Source of the DNA: Cyrtodaria siliqua
Lineage: Eukaryota; Mollusca; Bivalvia; Adapedonta; Hiatellidae
Assembly: GCA_037043455.1 (NCBI GenBank)
Contig: JAWPHD010001833.1
Span: forward strand, 1 to 64,000
DNA length: 64,000 bases
Direction: 5' to 3'
Part shown: positions 13,237-25,250 of the stretch, one piece after another
How the letters are laid out: every line of letters begins with the position of its first letter
How positions within the stretch are numbered: position 1 is the first letter of the stretch
The notes under the pieces: model-generated
What the model was told of the DNA's origin: nothing
The model's database searches: none
Seen by the model: only the letters and a program-made list of their open reading frames with translations
Translations under genes and position numbers: made by a program

Positions 13237-14440
13237 CAGTCAATTTGTACTAGTATACTATGACATTGTTAACTTGTTTCTTTCTTTCAAGACCTTAAAG
13301 GGAATGCAAATAAAGTATAACTTTGTTTCCCATTAATTTCTACGTACTTTTTACATAGAATTACTAGGTGTGGGGCACTTGTTTTAGCGAAAGTTTTTTT
13401 TGACTTTTTAGTCAACATGCATCTGGTACCTAAATAAGTTGTATATCAGTGAAACAGACATTCTTAGTACAAATATCTTTTCAGAATTGGTTGAGAAATA
13501 AAAAATCATGCACGAAAGCTGTTTTTGATGTGGCATTCATATTTAATGCATTAACTTCTGTTGCATGAAAAATTTGAAAAAATATATATTTGTTTGTTTT
13601 TAGCATTTTTATTCAAAAATGGTTTTAAATTGTTGGATATTTGTAAAGTAAGACACCCTGAAAGTTTTAGAGATAAATATTATGGCTAACCAAAGTTATA
13701 TAAAATTGATTAATTTTCTGCTTAATTCCCACCAACAAGGAATTTACGAAGGAAAAGCCCTATCTAAAATCATTTGGGCTGTAAAATGTTTATTTCACTA
13801 CCGATTTGCCGAACTTAGGTATTTTTATTTACCACTAAAACTACCAGTTCTAATATATTGTTAAAATAATTCAAGCTACTGTAGAAAAACATTTGGCTAA
13901 AACAAGCGCCCTGAACAATAGGTGTAGGGCAGAATAGTATGACATAAAAAAAACATTGCTAAAAGAAACTTTCAACCATTGACATTTTCCTTCCTAATGA
14001 CGTGGAGAACTGATTAAACATTCTGGAAACATAGTTGATAAAATTTGTAAAAAACTTCATTCTGTCAGAAAACTGATCACTTTTAAATTTTCCAAGTGGT
14101 ATAAACATTGCCACACAATCTTGCTAAAGAGAAGTTAATTGCTGTTATTCAGTAAACTTGTTTCCAGAGAGAAAACAATTTCATTGAACTTTAACAAAAC
14201 CGAGCATGTTTTACCCATGGCATTTTGAACAATTACATTTTGTTGAAGATTGTGAAGCACTTATTCTTAATTACAAAATAATTGTTTTGTCAGAGGTGGC
14301 AATCCCATATTGTTAGTATACCCAAGGGTGCGAACCCGTATTTCTAGATTTGTTTTGGTATTTGCTGTAAACAAAATTTTATGTTGAGTCAACATATCAA
14401 ATGTGCACATTTTCTTTTAGCTTCAGTATTTGTATATGAT
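13237..14440. other. Unique-looking arm sequence, no gene seen
   Basis: AT-rich sequence mirrored at about 195-1,420. Short open frames have no conserved motif. The mirrored copy in the left arm differs by scattered single bases. Confidence 0.6.
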
Positions 14441-14606
14441 GTATATCTCTTTCAAATTTAATTGTCACCTTTATTTTCTTTTTCTTTCTTTGTTTATATT
14501 GTAAACCTGTGTAAATATGTAAATTAGAGGGCCACATGGAAGATTAGTTCACAAACTAAATGTGTTGCCCTCGATAAATAAAGACTGTTATTATTATTAT
14601 ATATAT
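14441..14606 (+). mobile_element. Candidate 3' tail of a non-LTR retrotransposon
   Basis: The sequence GTAAATTAGAGGGCCACATG is followed by a GATAAATAAAG element and a short TTATTATTATTA tract. This resembles 3' ends of invertebrate non-LTR elements, which finish in AATAAA plus simple repeats. No reverse transcriptase coding is present in the arm, so at most it is a 5'-truncated copy. The mirror copy lies at about 30-190. Confidence 0.35.
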
Positions 14607-14633
14607 TACCAACTCATAATCACACTGTCCATG

Positions 14634-16250
14634 CGTCAATCTGTCCGTCCGAAATCGTGTCTCAGCCATTCCTCAGAAACTATACACAGGAAAAATATCT
14701 AGGCATGAAATCCATGTTTTACATATGTGTCACATATGTATTCCACATTATGTATTTCATATGAAAATAACAGATGTGTAATACATATGAAAATATTTTT
14801 TACTAAATACATGAAATAATATTAAAACTTTAACATGTTGTTAAACCATTTACTACACTATTCTACAAAATTTACATATGCATAATATTTTAATATGAAA
14901 TACATATGTATACATTTCATATGTGGTACATATGTAAATAACATTATGTACTAATGAAAGTAACATGCAAATAATAAGAAAGTAACACATATATAGCACA
15001 TGTCACATTTTTCCTGTGTACTAAAGGGAATTTCGTCAAACTTCACACAAATGAGAAGGTGTTTCACGCGCAAGGATCATGACCATGTCTCAAAGGTCAA
15101 GGTCACACTTGGAGGTCAAAGGTAAAAGAATCGTGAAACAATTCATGTATCAGCCATTTCTTGGAAACCACCGAAGGGAGTTGCGTCAAACTTCACACAA
15201 ATGTTCATCACAATGAGAATGTGTGTCGCATGCAAGAATCATGTCAGTGCCTCAAAGGTCAAGGTCACAGTAAACTGTAGGAGGTCAAAGGTAAAAAAAA
15301 TTGTAAAAAAAATTCATGTCTCAGCCATTACTTGGAAACTAATAAAGGGAGTTGCACACATATGTTCAGCACATTGAGAAGGTATGTTGAGTGCTAGAAT
15401 CATGTCCGTGTCTCAAAGGTCAAAGTCACACTTGGAGGTCAAAGGTAATAGAATCGTGAAACAATTCATGTATCAGCCATTTCTTGGAAACCACCGAAGG
15501 GAGTTGCGTCAAACTTCACAAAAATGTTCATCACAATGAGAATGTGTGTCGCATGCAAGAATCATGTCAGTGCCTCAAAGGTCAAGGTCACAGTAAACTG
15601 TAGGAGGTCAAAGGTAAAAAAAATTGTAAAAAAAATTCATGTCTCAGCCATTACTTGGAAACTAATAAAGGGAGTTGCACACATATGTTCAGCACATTGA
15701 GAAGGTATGTTGAGTGCTAGAATCATGTCCGTGTCTCAAAGGTCAAGCTCACACTTGGAGGTCAAAGGTAAAAAAAAACGTGAAAAAATTCATGTCTCAA
15801 ACATTACTTGGAAACTACTGAAGGGAGTTGAATCAGCTTCACACAAATGTTCATCACATTGAGATGATGTGTCAGGCGCAAGAATTCTGTCAGTGCCTCA
15901 AAGGTTGAGGTCACAGTTGGAGGTCAAATGTCTTTTTTGTGTGTCAGCCATTCATCCAAAACTACTGAGGGAATTGCGTCAAACTTCACACAAATGTGCA
16001 TAAAAAGAGAAAGTGTATTACACGCAAAACTCAAGGCAGTCATACGTCAAGGTCACACATGGATGTCAATGGTGAAAAAAACATTATTTTTTTCGTGTCT
16101 CAGCTATTCTCCGGAAATAACAATGGACATCTAGAGCAGGTGATTCCCAAAGACTCGAATATTTACCTTTCTTTGTGTTTGTATCCTTTCACAGTATTGC
16201 AGATGGTTTGCAGTGGGGGCATCCATGTCCCATGAATACATTTTTTGTTA
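14634..16250. repeat. Tandem block of about 160-bp AAGGTCAAGGTCA repeats
   Basis: Successive units read: CTCAGCCATTACTTGGAAAC, then GGGAGTTGCGTCAAACTTCA, then a CGCAAGAATCATGTC segment, then CTCAAAGGTCAAGGTCACA and GGAGGTCAAAGGT. Two adjacent units were duplicated together: 15,127 onward is nearly repeated from 15,450, a shift of 323 bp. The block closes near GGGGGCATCCATGTCCCATG (about 16,217). No coding content. Confidence 0.85.
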
Positions 16251-17015
16251 TTTAATAAAGCAGAGGGATGATCAGTCAACAAGTATTTGAAATGAAACGA
16301 CAGACTAAAATATCTTGTTACTTGAAATTAAGCTGAGCCTTCATTGATGTAAAAAGCATTTGATAGATGGTCATATCAATGCTATGGAAAAGATCAAAGT
16401 CGTTAAATATGCTTCGAACACCTGAGAGAAGGCTCCGATTACCTGAAAATGCACACAAGGTTTAATTTAAGTCCTCCTATGATGTCATGAATTTTTTTCA
16501 AGATACTAAAATATTCACCATATGATTATTTTTTGGAGAAATGATAATGAAATGTCAAACGCGTTTCTCTTTATATGTGTTTTAGTTCTTGTTTGCGAAG
16601 CCGTATATAATGCCTGCAATCCAGATTAACTTGTACAATGGTGTGACTGAGTTCAATCAACACTTTTAATGCTGAAAAAGTCCAGACTCTGTTGTGTCTT
16701 TAAGCGGTTGGTGGAGCTGTAAACCTTGGGACAACGCACACAATCAATATATAATGCTCATTACATAAAGTTTCCAGTAATCCCATTATTTATTTCTATA
16801 TAAACATTCGTTTCGCTAATCGGCTTCGTCTGGGTCAATAAACACACACCACCGATTACCCCATGAGAGATTATAATTTTTCACCTGCAAATTAAAATGT
16901 TACAACTAAAATATAATAAAACACTCTATATTCAAAATTTAATTGAGGTTTATATAGAAAATAATATATATAACAATTTAAAGACAGTATCTAAGGGTTT
17001 TGGTTGGGGTCTAGG
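16251..17015. other. Intergenic sequence, nothing recognised
   Basis: AT-rich; no open frame with recognisable protein features, no RNA gene and no tandem repeat seen. Confidence 0.6.
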
Positions 17016-17019
17016 GGTT

Positions 17020-17409
17020 CCACTTAAAGGGGTTGATGCACTAATTTCAAACAATATTTATTTTAAAAGTGCTCTTGAAGAAAGCTGAAAGAATTATCAA
17101 AATACCATGAAAAGCATTTGCAAAGAAACATTAAAGGGAGGCAGACATCTTTGAATGATGACGTCATTGCACCTTTTTACCATATATGGTATATTGAAAA
17201 AATATCTTCTAAAGCAAAGAAAATCACTGCAAATGAAAAATAAGCATACAATGTATACATTTTACATTTGTATATTTGCTTTTAATCAATTTGCAGTGAT
17301 TTTCTTTGATTTAATGGTATTTTAATAATACTTTCAGCTTACTTCAAGTTTTCAGGGCCTTTTAAAATAAATTTTGTTTGAAAATAGTGCATCAACCCCT
17401 TTTAAATTG
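17020..17409. mobile_element. Long palindromic MITE-like element
   Basis: The left half (AAAGGGGTTGATGCACTAAT, then a CAATATTTATTTTAAAAG stretch, GCTGAAAGAATTATC and AAAATACCAT) is repeated in reverse complement in the right half, which ends in AGTGCATCAACCCCTTTT. The centre is a second tight hairpin in which AAAGAAAATCACTGCAAAT faces ATTTGCAGTGATTTTCTTT (about 17,215-17,310). The whole can fold as one hairpin of nearly 390 bp. No transposase. Confidence 0.8.
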
Positions 17410-17539
17410 ACAAATAGTGATATTTCGTACAAAAAATGACTCCTTATTCACAAGGAAATTCATTCACAAGGAAATTCATTCTGTGCAAGTGTAATTCAAA
17501 TTTTAGATCCAAACAACAGGATGGTAATTCCATATTTTT

Positions 17540-18260
17540 TATTGATATGACATTTTTAGGTCTTCTGGCTGAAGTCCAGGTGAATTTATGGGATGATGTT
17601 TTGTCCGTCCATCGTTTATCCGTCCAACTTTTTCCTGCGGTCGCTCTAGCCCCTCCATTTTTAATCCGATCTTAACCAAACTAGCACTGTAGTTATATGA
17701 GTTTTTGAACCAGCCAGATTCGGTTGCTAATAATTTTAAGTTTAAACATTTCTTTTACATTGATTGTGAAACAAGTTCTTGCAACTTATATGAATCTTGA
17801 TGGCTTCCTGGGTAGAACCAGGACTAAACAATGTAGATTACTATTCTTGCTTGAGGATAAATAACGTGGCCGCAGCGAGGATCGAACCAACGACCTCTCG
17901 ATCTGGAGTCCAATGCTCTACCACTGGACTTCGCACTCCACTGTACCTCTACCGCTAATAGCTGAGTTTTCTGCCCTTAAATTGCCAAAAATGCATAATT
18001 TTAGCACCTGCATTTTTGATCTGATCTTAAACAAACTTACACAGTAGATTTATATCCATAAGATATCTAATTAAGTTATATGCCCTTGAATTGTCAAAAA
18101 TGCAAAATGTTGCCTTTTGGGTACTCTACATTTTTTATTCAAAACTTACACAGTCGTTAACTTTTTCTTGTTCTCTAGCCCTCCATTTTCCACCCGATCT
18201 TAACCAAACTTACACAGTGAACCCACCATATTCAATTTTTTTTTCAAATATTAAACGTTT
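17540..18260 (+). repeat. Degenerate HINE-like tandem units
   Basis: Begins with a CTTCTGGCTGAAGTCCAG hairpin-like segment and GTCCGTCCATCGTTTATCCG. It continues with diverged units containing CTCCATTTTTAATCCGATCT and ACCAAACTTACACAGT. Related to the arrays at 24.2-25.2 kb and 57.1-57.7 kb. Interrupted by the tRNA-like sequence at 17,867-17,941. Confidence 0.6.
17867..17941 (-). pseudogene. Decayed tRNA-like sequence (Trp-type anticodon loop)
   Basis: On the minus strand the D-loop motif AGTGGTAGAGC is followed by GACTCCAGATC, a loop that would place CCA at the anticodon as in tRNA-Trp, and then GGTTCGATCC of the T arm. The anticodon and T stems each have one mismatch, the D stem is poor, and the two acceptor strands do not pair. 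It is therefore a tRNA relic or the head of a tRNA-derived SINE rather than a working tRNA. Confidence 0.45.
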
Positions 18261-19206
18261 GCACTCAAACTAAACCTTCGAACTTGCATACATTTTAACA
18301 CACATACACATGTTTACCCTAAATTCTAAGATGTATAAGTATAATAAAGCTATGGAAAAAGAAAAGAAGCAAGAATTAATAACAACAAAAAGAAAATGAA
18401 CCTGGAATAACACATATTTTAATACATAATTATGAACAAATGGGTAAAATTACCATTTAAATATATACAACAACATTATTTCACAAACCCTGTCTGCTTG
18501 ACTTAAGAATGGTTTATTAAAAAATAAGTATTTGATTCGAACATTCGCTTCCTTTCATTCAAATGAAATGCATCAAATGTATTCAGAGTTTTTAACCTGT
18601 CTGGTAAACTGTTCCATATAATAGGTTCTGAATATGCAACAATCTGTTTATAAATTTCTTTGTTTGGCCTTGGTGGAATAAAAAGTATATGTTGATGTTG
18701 ATCTTAGGACTCACTGGCACATTATTATTTGCCATTCTAGATGTTTAAACGTTTCGTTAACATATTGAGGTGTTTCTGATTTGGACACTTTATACATAAA
18801 CTTTGCTTTTCTTAGATATAATCTTTCAAAGACTGTTAATATCAGTTTTCATGCTTTCTAACCACATTATAGTCCATCATTATTGTGATTATAATGATTT
18901 TGAAGATGAAAGATTCTATTAAGATTCATTTGGGATGTGCCTCTGATACTTAATTGTGCATCATACGATGATCATGTACAATTAAGGTGTAATGTTGGTT
19001 CTCCAGAAGTGGTGAAAATATAACAACAATTAGGAAAAGCAATCGCCTGTGGATAAAAATGGAGAATACACATATCTTTGTTTACCATTAGTAAACAAAG
19101 TTCATTTTATTATTCCGTACTTCTATGTAACGTAACACAAATGCTGCATACTTTGGTGTCGGCACATGCCTGGGGTAACTGTGCTTTTTTCATGTATAAC
19201 TTATTT
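18261..19206. other. Intergenic sequence, nothing recognised
   Basis: AT-rich with short tracts such as CAACAACATTATTTC; no convincing coding or structured RNA seen. Confidence 0.55.
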
Positions 19207-19571
19207 TCAAATGCCCTTTCAGATAGATATTTTCAGATAGATATTTTCAGATAGATATTTTCAAAGGCCCTTTCAGATAGATATTTTCAGATAGATATTT
19301 TCAAAGGCCCTTTCAGATAGATATTTTCAGATAGATATTTTCAGATAAGATAGATCTTTTCAGATATTTTCAGATAGATATTTTCAGATAGATATTTTCA
19401 GATAAGATAGATCTATTCAGATAGATATTTTCAGATAGATATTTTCAGATAGTAATTTTCACATGCCCTTTCAGAAAGATATTTTCAGATAAATATTTTC
19501 AGATAGATATTTTCAGATAGATATTTTTCAGATAGATATTTTCAGATAAATATTTTCAGATAGATATTTTA
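19207..19571. repeat. 14-bp tandem repeat TTTCAGATAGATAT
   Basis: About 22 units, some joined by GGCCCTTTCAGATAG or AAGATAGATCT variants, giving a short higher-order pattern in the first 120 bp. Confidence 0.93.
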
Positions 19572-19777
19572 AAGTCTGGAGACAATTAAAAGCCTCCGAT
19601 TATTAGTCGTTTATTTGTGTTTAGATAAACAAATATTGAGATAAAGCAATAATGATATTATTTCATTTTTATTTAGATATACATATGGAAAGATGGTTAA
19701 AGGAATTGTAAAGATTTTTATACAGACTTCTGTTGGTCGCCAGCTGAAGATAGAAGATAGAGAGGTATGTAACAAAG

Positions 19778-19818
<41 letters not shown>
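19778..19818. repeat. (AAT)n microsatellite
   Basis: About a dozen AAT triplets. On the minus strand it yields a run of Ile codons in a spurious open frame. Confidence 0.95.
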
Positions 19819-20625
19819 TTTATTAAAAATTAGTGCAACTTGCAGAGATAATCCAAGGCTTGGGTTTTTAGCTTTCGAAAAACTCAACATATGACATTGT
19901 ATCTGTTTGCGATGTGTATTTAGTTTCGTAGCCTATTTATTGTATACTTTCATATTACCCCATTAGTTTTTGAGCTGTGTCGAATTTTTTGGCTGTTATC
20001 ATAGCCATTATTTCGTCATATTCCCAATACCCAAACATATTTTTTTCTTCCAAATTTTGAGATAAACATTGCCAATTGAAAAAGAAAAACAAGTAGCGAA
20101 AGTGTGAGAAGTATTGAATACGAAACGCTTCTAAATGCCTCTGTTGACCTTTTTGTACTGTTAACAGTATTAATGATACATTTATAAAATGAATATTTTA
20201 CTGTATTTTTCAAAATTTATCAAAATTCTCGCTTAAATTCCCAATTGTGTATGGGTTACGTTCCCAAAGTATGGGGAAAAAACACCTGGTGTTAAATGTT
20301 CTACTATATTGCACACATTGATAATGCATGCTGCAAAAAGATGCTGGGACTACTTTGATGTAAACAAATGGAATGCGCCAAGTGCCATAATAGAAATAGC
20401 ATACAGCGAATGTCCGGGTTAATGGCCATCATGGTTTCCCAATTTCTCCAAAAGAAACTCAACAACTGATTTTTAATGCTGACTGATAATTAGAAATCGT
20501 CGGACAGTGACATCAATTTATGTCATTTTTGTGAATCAGCTTCATCACCTTCGATAATTTTGATCAAGTAATCATTGGCTCTTAATGAAAATGAACAAGA
20601 AGACAGACATTTAATGCAATACATA
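19819..20625. other. Intergenic sequence, nothing recognised
   Basis: No open frame with recognisable features and no repeats beyond scattered AT tracts. Confidence 0.55.
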
Positions 20626-20752
20626 GAGGATATTTGTTGGTTTGGAGTGAATACAGGATTTATTTTCATCGAGAAGTGAGAAAACTTATATTTTCACGAG
20701 TGCTTTAGGAAAATAAATCCTATATTCACAACAAACCAACAAATATTCTATT
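20626..20752. mobile_element. Small hairpin MITE-like palindrome
   Basis: The left arm GATATTTGTTGGTTTG, GTGAATACAGGATTTATTTT faces the right arm AAAATAAATCCTATATTCAC, AACAAACCAACAAATATTC. The inner segment forms a second stem (GTGAGAAAA with TTTTCAC). Nearly the whole 127 bp is self-complementary. Confidence 0.8.
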
Positions 20753-21189
20753 TATTATATAATTTTTATCATGCAACACTACCAAACTGTTTCAAACAGA
20801 AAATAAGTTACGTTCCGATAGTTCCCCTTTAACGTATTCGTGGATAAATATAGTAACGCCAGTGCGAGAGGCGATTTACATATATTAAGTGCGCATAGAA
20901 TATAGTTCTAAACTTTGACACGAATTATGACGGTTATAAGCAAATAATATATAGAAAAATATATTTTTTCCGGCAGTTAAACAATGAGAATATAAGGTTT
21001 ATTCTAACCATACAATCCACTATTTCACTGGGAAGTATATAATAAAATGCTTTATTAATGACACAGTTGTAAGGAAAAATCATAATAGAACATTATTTAT
21101 ATAAAACAAAATGAAAATGACATTATACAATTAAAAAGTAATTGGATTTGTAAGGAGAATTATAACTTACAATTCATTGTTAAAGTACA
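20753..21189. other. Intergenic sequence, nothing recognised
   Basis: AT-rich spacer between two small palindromic elements; no coding or RNA signal seen. Confidence 0.5.
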
Positions 21190-21758
21190 AGGTATGATAA
21201 GGGGGTATTTTGGCCCCCAATATATTCAAAACGAAAAAAATAAATATTTACATATAATCTGTTGCGCATATTGAAGTAAATTGATCATATTCTATCTTCA
21301 AAATATATTTTTATTTATTTTATTTATCTAGAAGATTAAATACGGTCTCAAAAAACGGTATTTTTGGTAATTTTGTTATATTTTGTAGATTTTGGACCTT
21401 TCTGGGCAAGATTTTGATCCTAAAAATATAGAGCGCACCTCCGAGCACACACAGTTTTTTGGCTGATGATGCATCCCTATCAAGTACCTGTTTCAACAAA
21501 AAGCAGCAGTGCTTGAGGGTGCGCTTTGTATTTCCAAGACCAAAAACTGATCGAAAACTGCTAAAAATGAACAAAAATGTCATTTTTTTTGAAAGAAAAT
21601 GCCTTGTTTGTGAGGCTCTTAAACTCATTTAGAGCCTTCAAACATACTTTTAATGCGTTTTAATATTGATTCAGTTCATTTGTAGCTAAATTAGATGTTC
21701 AAAACTTGTGCATTAAAACTTTCAATATTGGGGGCCAATTTTGTCCCTTATCATACCT
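21190..21758. mobile_element. Non-autonomous element with 30-34-bp terminal inverted repeats
   Basis: The left end AGGTATGATAAGGG, then TATTTTGGCCCCCAATAT, matches the right end ATATTGGGGGCCAATTTT, then CCCTTATCATACCT, in reverse complement. Length about 570 bp. A 102-codon minus-strand frame inside has no recognised domain, so I treat the element as a MITE. A target duplication could not be assigned with certainty. Confidence 0.75.
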
Positions 21759-22740
21759 AGTCCTTTGGCCCTTGAAAAAGTGCAGCTTGTCATCCATCAA
21801 GTAACAGATTTTGATTGATGATACCACTGACATAATAACAAATAGATAGGAAACTGTGAAATGTACCTAAATTTTAGATGGCACAGTGTAGAAATTTCAC
21901 AAATTATTGCTGGACTTTAAACAGAAACACCTTAAATAGTTTTATGTATATACGTTTTGTTATATGTCAAAACCCATCACAAATTTATTTCTCTAAAAAC
22001 AAAGGTATTTTCCTTACTTGAATATTTTCTGCAAAAAAAGTAGTTTGAAGGAAAGTTTTCACTATGTCACCTGCTTGGTTTTTAAGGGAAAAGCTAAAAA
22101 TGACGTTACTTTTAGTTTTTAACAGCTTTTTATACAAGTTCTTATTTTCAAAATGAATATAAACTATAATTCCATTTTGCTATTCATTATGAATCTTTTG
22201 AATGTGTTCTCATCAAAATCAATGAATTTTTGAGACAGACTTAAGAAGGAAAATTTAGTGCCATATGCTATTTTGGCTTCTTCATTAGTTCAGATAGGAA
22301 GTTTCCAATCTGTTTGTTATTAGGTCTTTGATAGTTAAAGTAATAAACTGTTATTGTACTTTTCTTGCTCGTTTAGCTGGGAATGATAGACTTCGATATA
22401 GCACTGAGTGAAAAAGAGTCTAGGTCTGGTACCATAAAAGTTATTGCAGTAGTCGAGGAGGTTCACACTGGAATTGTTTGGCTAATGATACCTAGCCCTT
22501 AGTGTCTACACAGCTCATTTCGCAGCCATGCCAGTAAAGCCTCTGCCACTAAGATTTGAGATGGATGATGATATTCTTTCTTTGTAAGTTGGTGAAATAA
22601 AATAAATATTTAGTTGCAACATTTTAAAAAGGTTCTGACGCTAACTGGTTTTCAGAAGTACTTATACACTGATACAGATCAGTAGTGCTATTCCTTATTA
22701 TTATCTGATGTCCTATATAAATGCTATATCGTCATTTCTT
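21759..22740. other. Intergenic sequence, nothing recognised
   Basis: No supported gene, RNA or repeat. Confidence 0.5.
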
Positions 22741-22749
22741 GCTAATTCA

Positions 22750-23005
22750 CTAAGGAAAAGACTGTTCCCGGTGAAAACGAACTGTTACCGGGCTTTAGTT
22801 TCGACTGTTTCCCTCACGTGCTGGAATTTCGTTTGCGTGACGTCATGTTCCTTTTTTCACCATAGGTTCCCATTATAAAACAAATTTTCATTTTCACTGT
22901 TTCGTACAGTAACATTAATCAGGTAATAAAACAGTTATCGGCCTCGGGAAACAGTTCACACTGCCATCCCCTCCACCTCGGAAAAACAGTTTTGACTGTT
23001 CCCCA
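22750..23005. repeat. Probable dispersed repeat with AACTGTT/AACAGTT motifs
   Basis: Several copies of an ACAGTT or AACTGTT core next to CCCGG or TCGG (GAACTGTTACCGGG, CGACTGTTTCCC, GGAAACAGTTC, AAACAGTTTTGACTGTTCCCC) in both orientations suggest a short inverted-repeat element. Ends were not resolved. Confidence 0.35.
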
Positions 23006-23216
23006 AACACACATGTGATATCACATATATAACTGTATCCCAAAAGATCATCAAGCCCTGTCTTTGTGGCTTTAAAGTAGAATACTGCTTGAGCTGGTGT
23101 AAGGGGTAATAGAAGTTTTGCACCCTCTCATCAACAGACTCAAAGAAGCCTAGTCTGCTACTTTTATCTCTTGTTTGTGTTTGTTGCTTCCGAGGGTCCC
23201 CTTTTCAGAATTCATT

Positions 23217-23900
23217 ATTATTATTATCTCCCGCCAAAGGCGTTGTCCGTCCCTCCGTCTGTCTGGAGCCATATCTTCATAACTGCATGTTGGATTTGCA
23301 TTACACTTGGTAATAAGGTTTATCCTGATAGTGGGAAGAGACGTGGGTATTTTCTTCCGGAATCGCCCCAGTAACGCCAGAGTTATTGCCCTTTAATTGA
23401 TACAAATTGCTTAATTCTGTCAGTCCACAGCCATATCTTGATAACCGCTGGTTTGATTTTCATTAAACCTCATTATAATGTTTATCCGAATAGTGGGATG
23501 TGACATGGCAAATTTATTGGTGGAATCGTCCTAGTAATGCCAGAGCTATATTGCCTTTAATGATAAAAAATTGCTTAATTCTGTCTGTCCACAGCCATAT
23601 CTTGATAACTGCTGGTTTGATTTTCATTAAACTTGATTATAAGTTTATCCCAAAAGTGGGATGTGATGCGGGCAAGTTTATTTTTGAAACGTCCAAGTAA
23701 CGCCAGAGTTATTGCCCTTTAATTTATAAAAATTGCTTAATTCTGTCTGTCCACAGCCATATCTTGATAACCGCTTGTTTGATTTTCATTAAACTTGATT
23801 ATAAAGTTTATCCCAAAAGAGGGATGTGATGCGGCAATTTTTTTTCGGAATTGTTCTATTAAAGCCGTAGTTATTGCCCTTAAATTGATAAATATCTGCT
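23217..23900 (+). repeat. Tandem array of about 160-bp units, HINE-like family
   Basis: Opens with (ATT)n and the mini-hairpin CGCCAAAGGCG followed by TTGTCCGTCCCTCCGTCTG. Four units follow, each with CAGCCATATCTTGATAAC, TTTGATTTTCATTAAAC, a GTGGGATGTGA segment and GCCAGAGTTATTGCCCTTTA. Confidence 0.8.
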
Positions 23901-24239
23901 TTCAATTATTCAAGTCGTGGGTTCACTGGAGGCATATATGAATATATATTTTTTTTAATTATTTCCCTTTTTTCGTGAGAAACCTTGGTTCATGGGTTCA
24001 ATTTTTCTAAAAAAAATAATGTTATTTTAATTTTAAAAAAAAATAAATATATATATTTTATTTTTTTAATTATTTTTCCCAAAAAGAAACCCTTGTTCAT
24101 GGGTTCATTTTTTCTTTAATTGGGAGCTTAGGGGCCCTTGTTGGATGAGTTTTTTTATTATTATTATAATATTATTATTTTTTTAATATTTATTTTTTTG
24201 TCATAAGAGACCTTGGTTCAAGGGTTCATTTTTAGCTCC
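23901..24239. repeat. AT-rich low-complexity stretch
   Basis: Long A/T runs with three copies of a CCTTGGTTCA(T/A)GGGTTCA phrase and an AATTGGGAGCTTAGGGGCCC segment. The latter recurs at 58,538 and marks the junction of two HINE-like arrays. Confidence 0.7.
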
Positions 24240-25250
24240 AAATTAGACTAGTAACAGCGGAGTTATGGCCCTTGATTTAGTTAAAACTGCTATATTTTGC
24301 CTCAAGACGATAGGGCCTTCATTTTTATCCGATCTTTAAACTGCTATATTTTGCCTCAAGACGATAGGGCCTTCATTTTTATCCGATCTTTACCAAACTT
24401 AACCAGATTGTTAATATCAATGAAAGCTCGGACAAGTTCGAAAACTGGCCAGATCAGACCAGTAACAGCGGAGTTATGGCCCTTGATTTAGTTAAATATG
24501 ATATATTTTGCCTCGTTAAGATGATAGGGCCTTCATTTTTATCCGATCTTTACCAAACTTAACCAGATTGTTAATATCAATGAAAGCATGGACAAGTTCG
24601 AAAACTGGCCAGATCAGACCAGTAACAGCGGAGTTATGGCCCTTGATTTAGTTAAAAATGATATATTTTGCCTCGTTAAGATGATAGGGCCTTAATTTTT
24701 CATCCGATCTTTACCAAACTCTACCAGATTGTTAATATCAATGAAAGCTTGGACAAGTTCGATAACCAGCCATATCGGACCAGTAACAGCAGAGTTATGG
24801 CCCTTGATTTAGTTACAAAATGCTATATTTTCCCTCGTTAGGACGATAGGGCCTTCACTTTGTTAAACTTTACCCAATTGCTAATGTTGATGAAAGCTTG
24901 GACATGTTCGAAAACCAGCCAGATTGAACTAGTAACAGCAGAGTTAGTTAAAAATGCTATATTTTACCTCGTTAAGACGATAGGGCCTTCATTTTTCATC
25001 CGATCTTTCCAAACTATACCAGATTGTTAATATCCATGAAAGCTCGGACAAGTTTGAAAACCAGCCAGATCGGACTAGTAACAGCAGAGTTATGGCCCTT
25101 GATTTAGTTAAAAATGCTATATTTTACCTCGTTAAGACAATAGGGCCTTCATTTTTCATCCGATCTTTCCAAACTATACCAGATTGTTAATATCCATGAA
25201 AGCTCCGACAAGTTTGAAAAACAGCCAGATTTGAATATATTTCTGAAATA
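24240..25250 (+). repeat. Tandem array of about 165-bp HINE-like units
   Basis: About six units, each with GATAGGGCCTTCATTTTTAT, CCGATCTTTACCAAACTTA, CCAGATTGTTAATATCAATG, AAAGCTTGGACAAGTTCG, CCAG or TGGCCAGATC and CAGCGGAGTTATGGCCCTTG. The same unit family is at 57,090-57,690. Confidence 0.88.

Larger units (their letters stand above)
9470..14633. repeat. Right arm of the giant inverted repeat
   Basis: Cleaner counterpart of 1-5,150 in reverse complement. It ends at CACACTGTCCATG; the next bases (CGTCAATCTGTCC) lead into another repeat block. The most internal recognisable pairing is around 9,500-9,560. Confidence 0.9.

Noticed and set aside
19669..19890. Small membrane protein with a poly-Ile segment
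   Set aside because: The poly-Ile run is the (AAT)n microsatellite read on the minus strand.
21320..21628. 102-codon minus-strand frame as a gene
   Set aside because: Lies wholly inside a MITE-like element and has no recognised domain.
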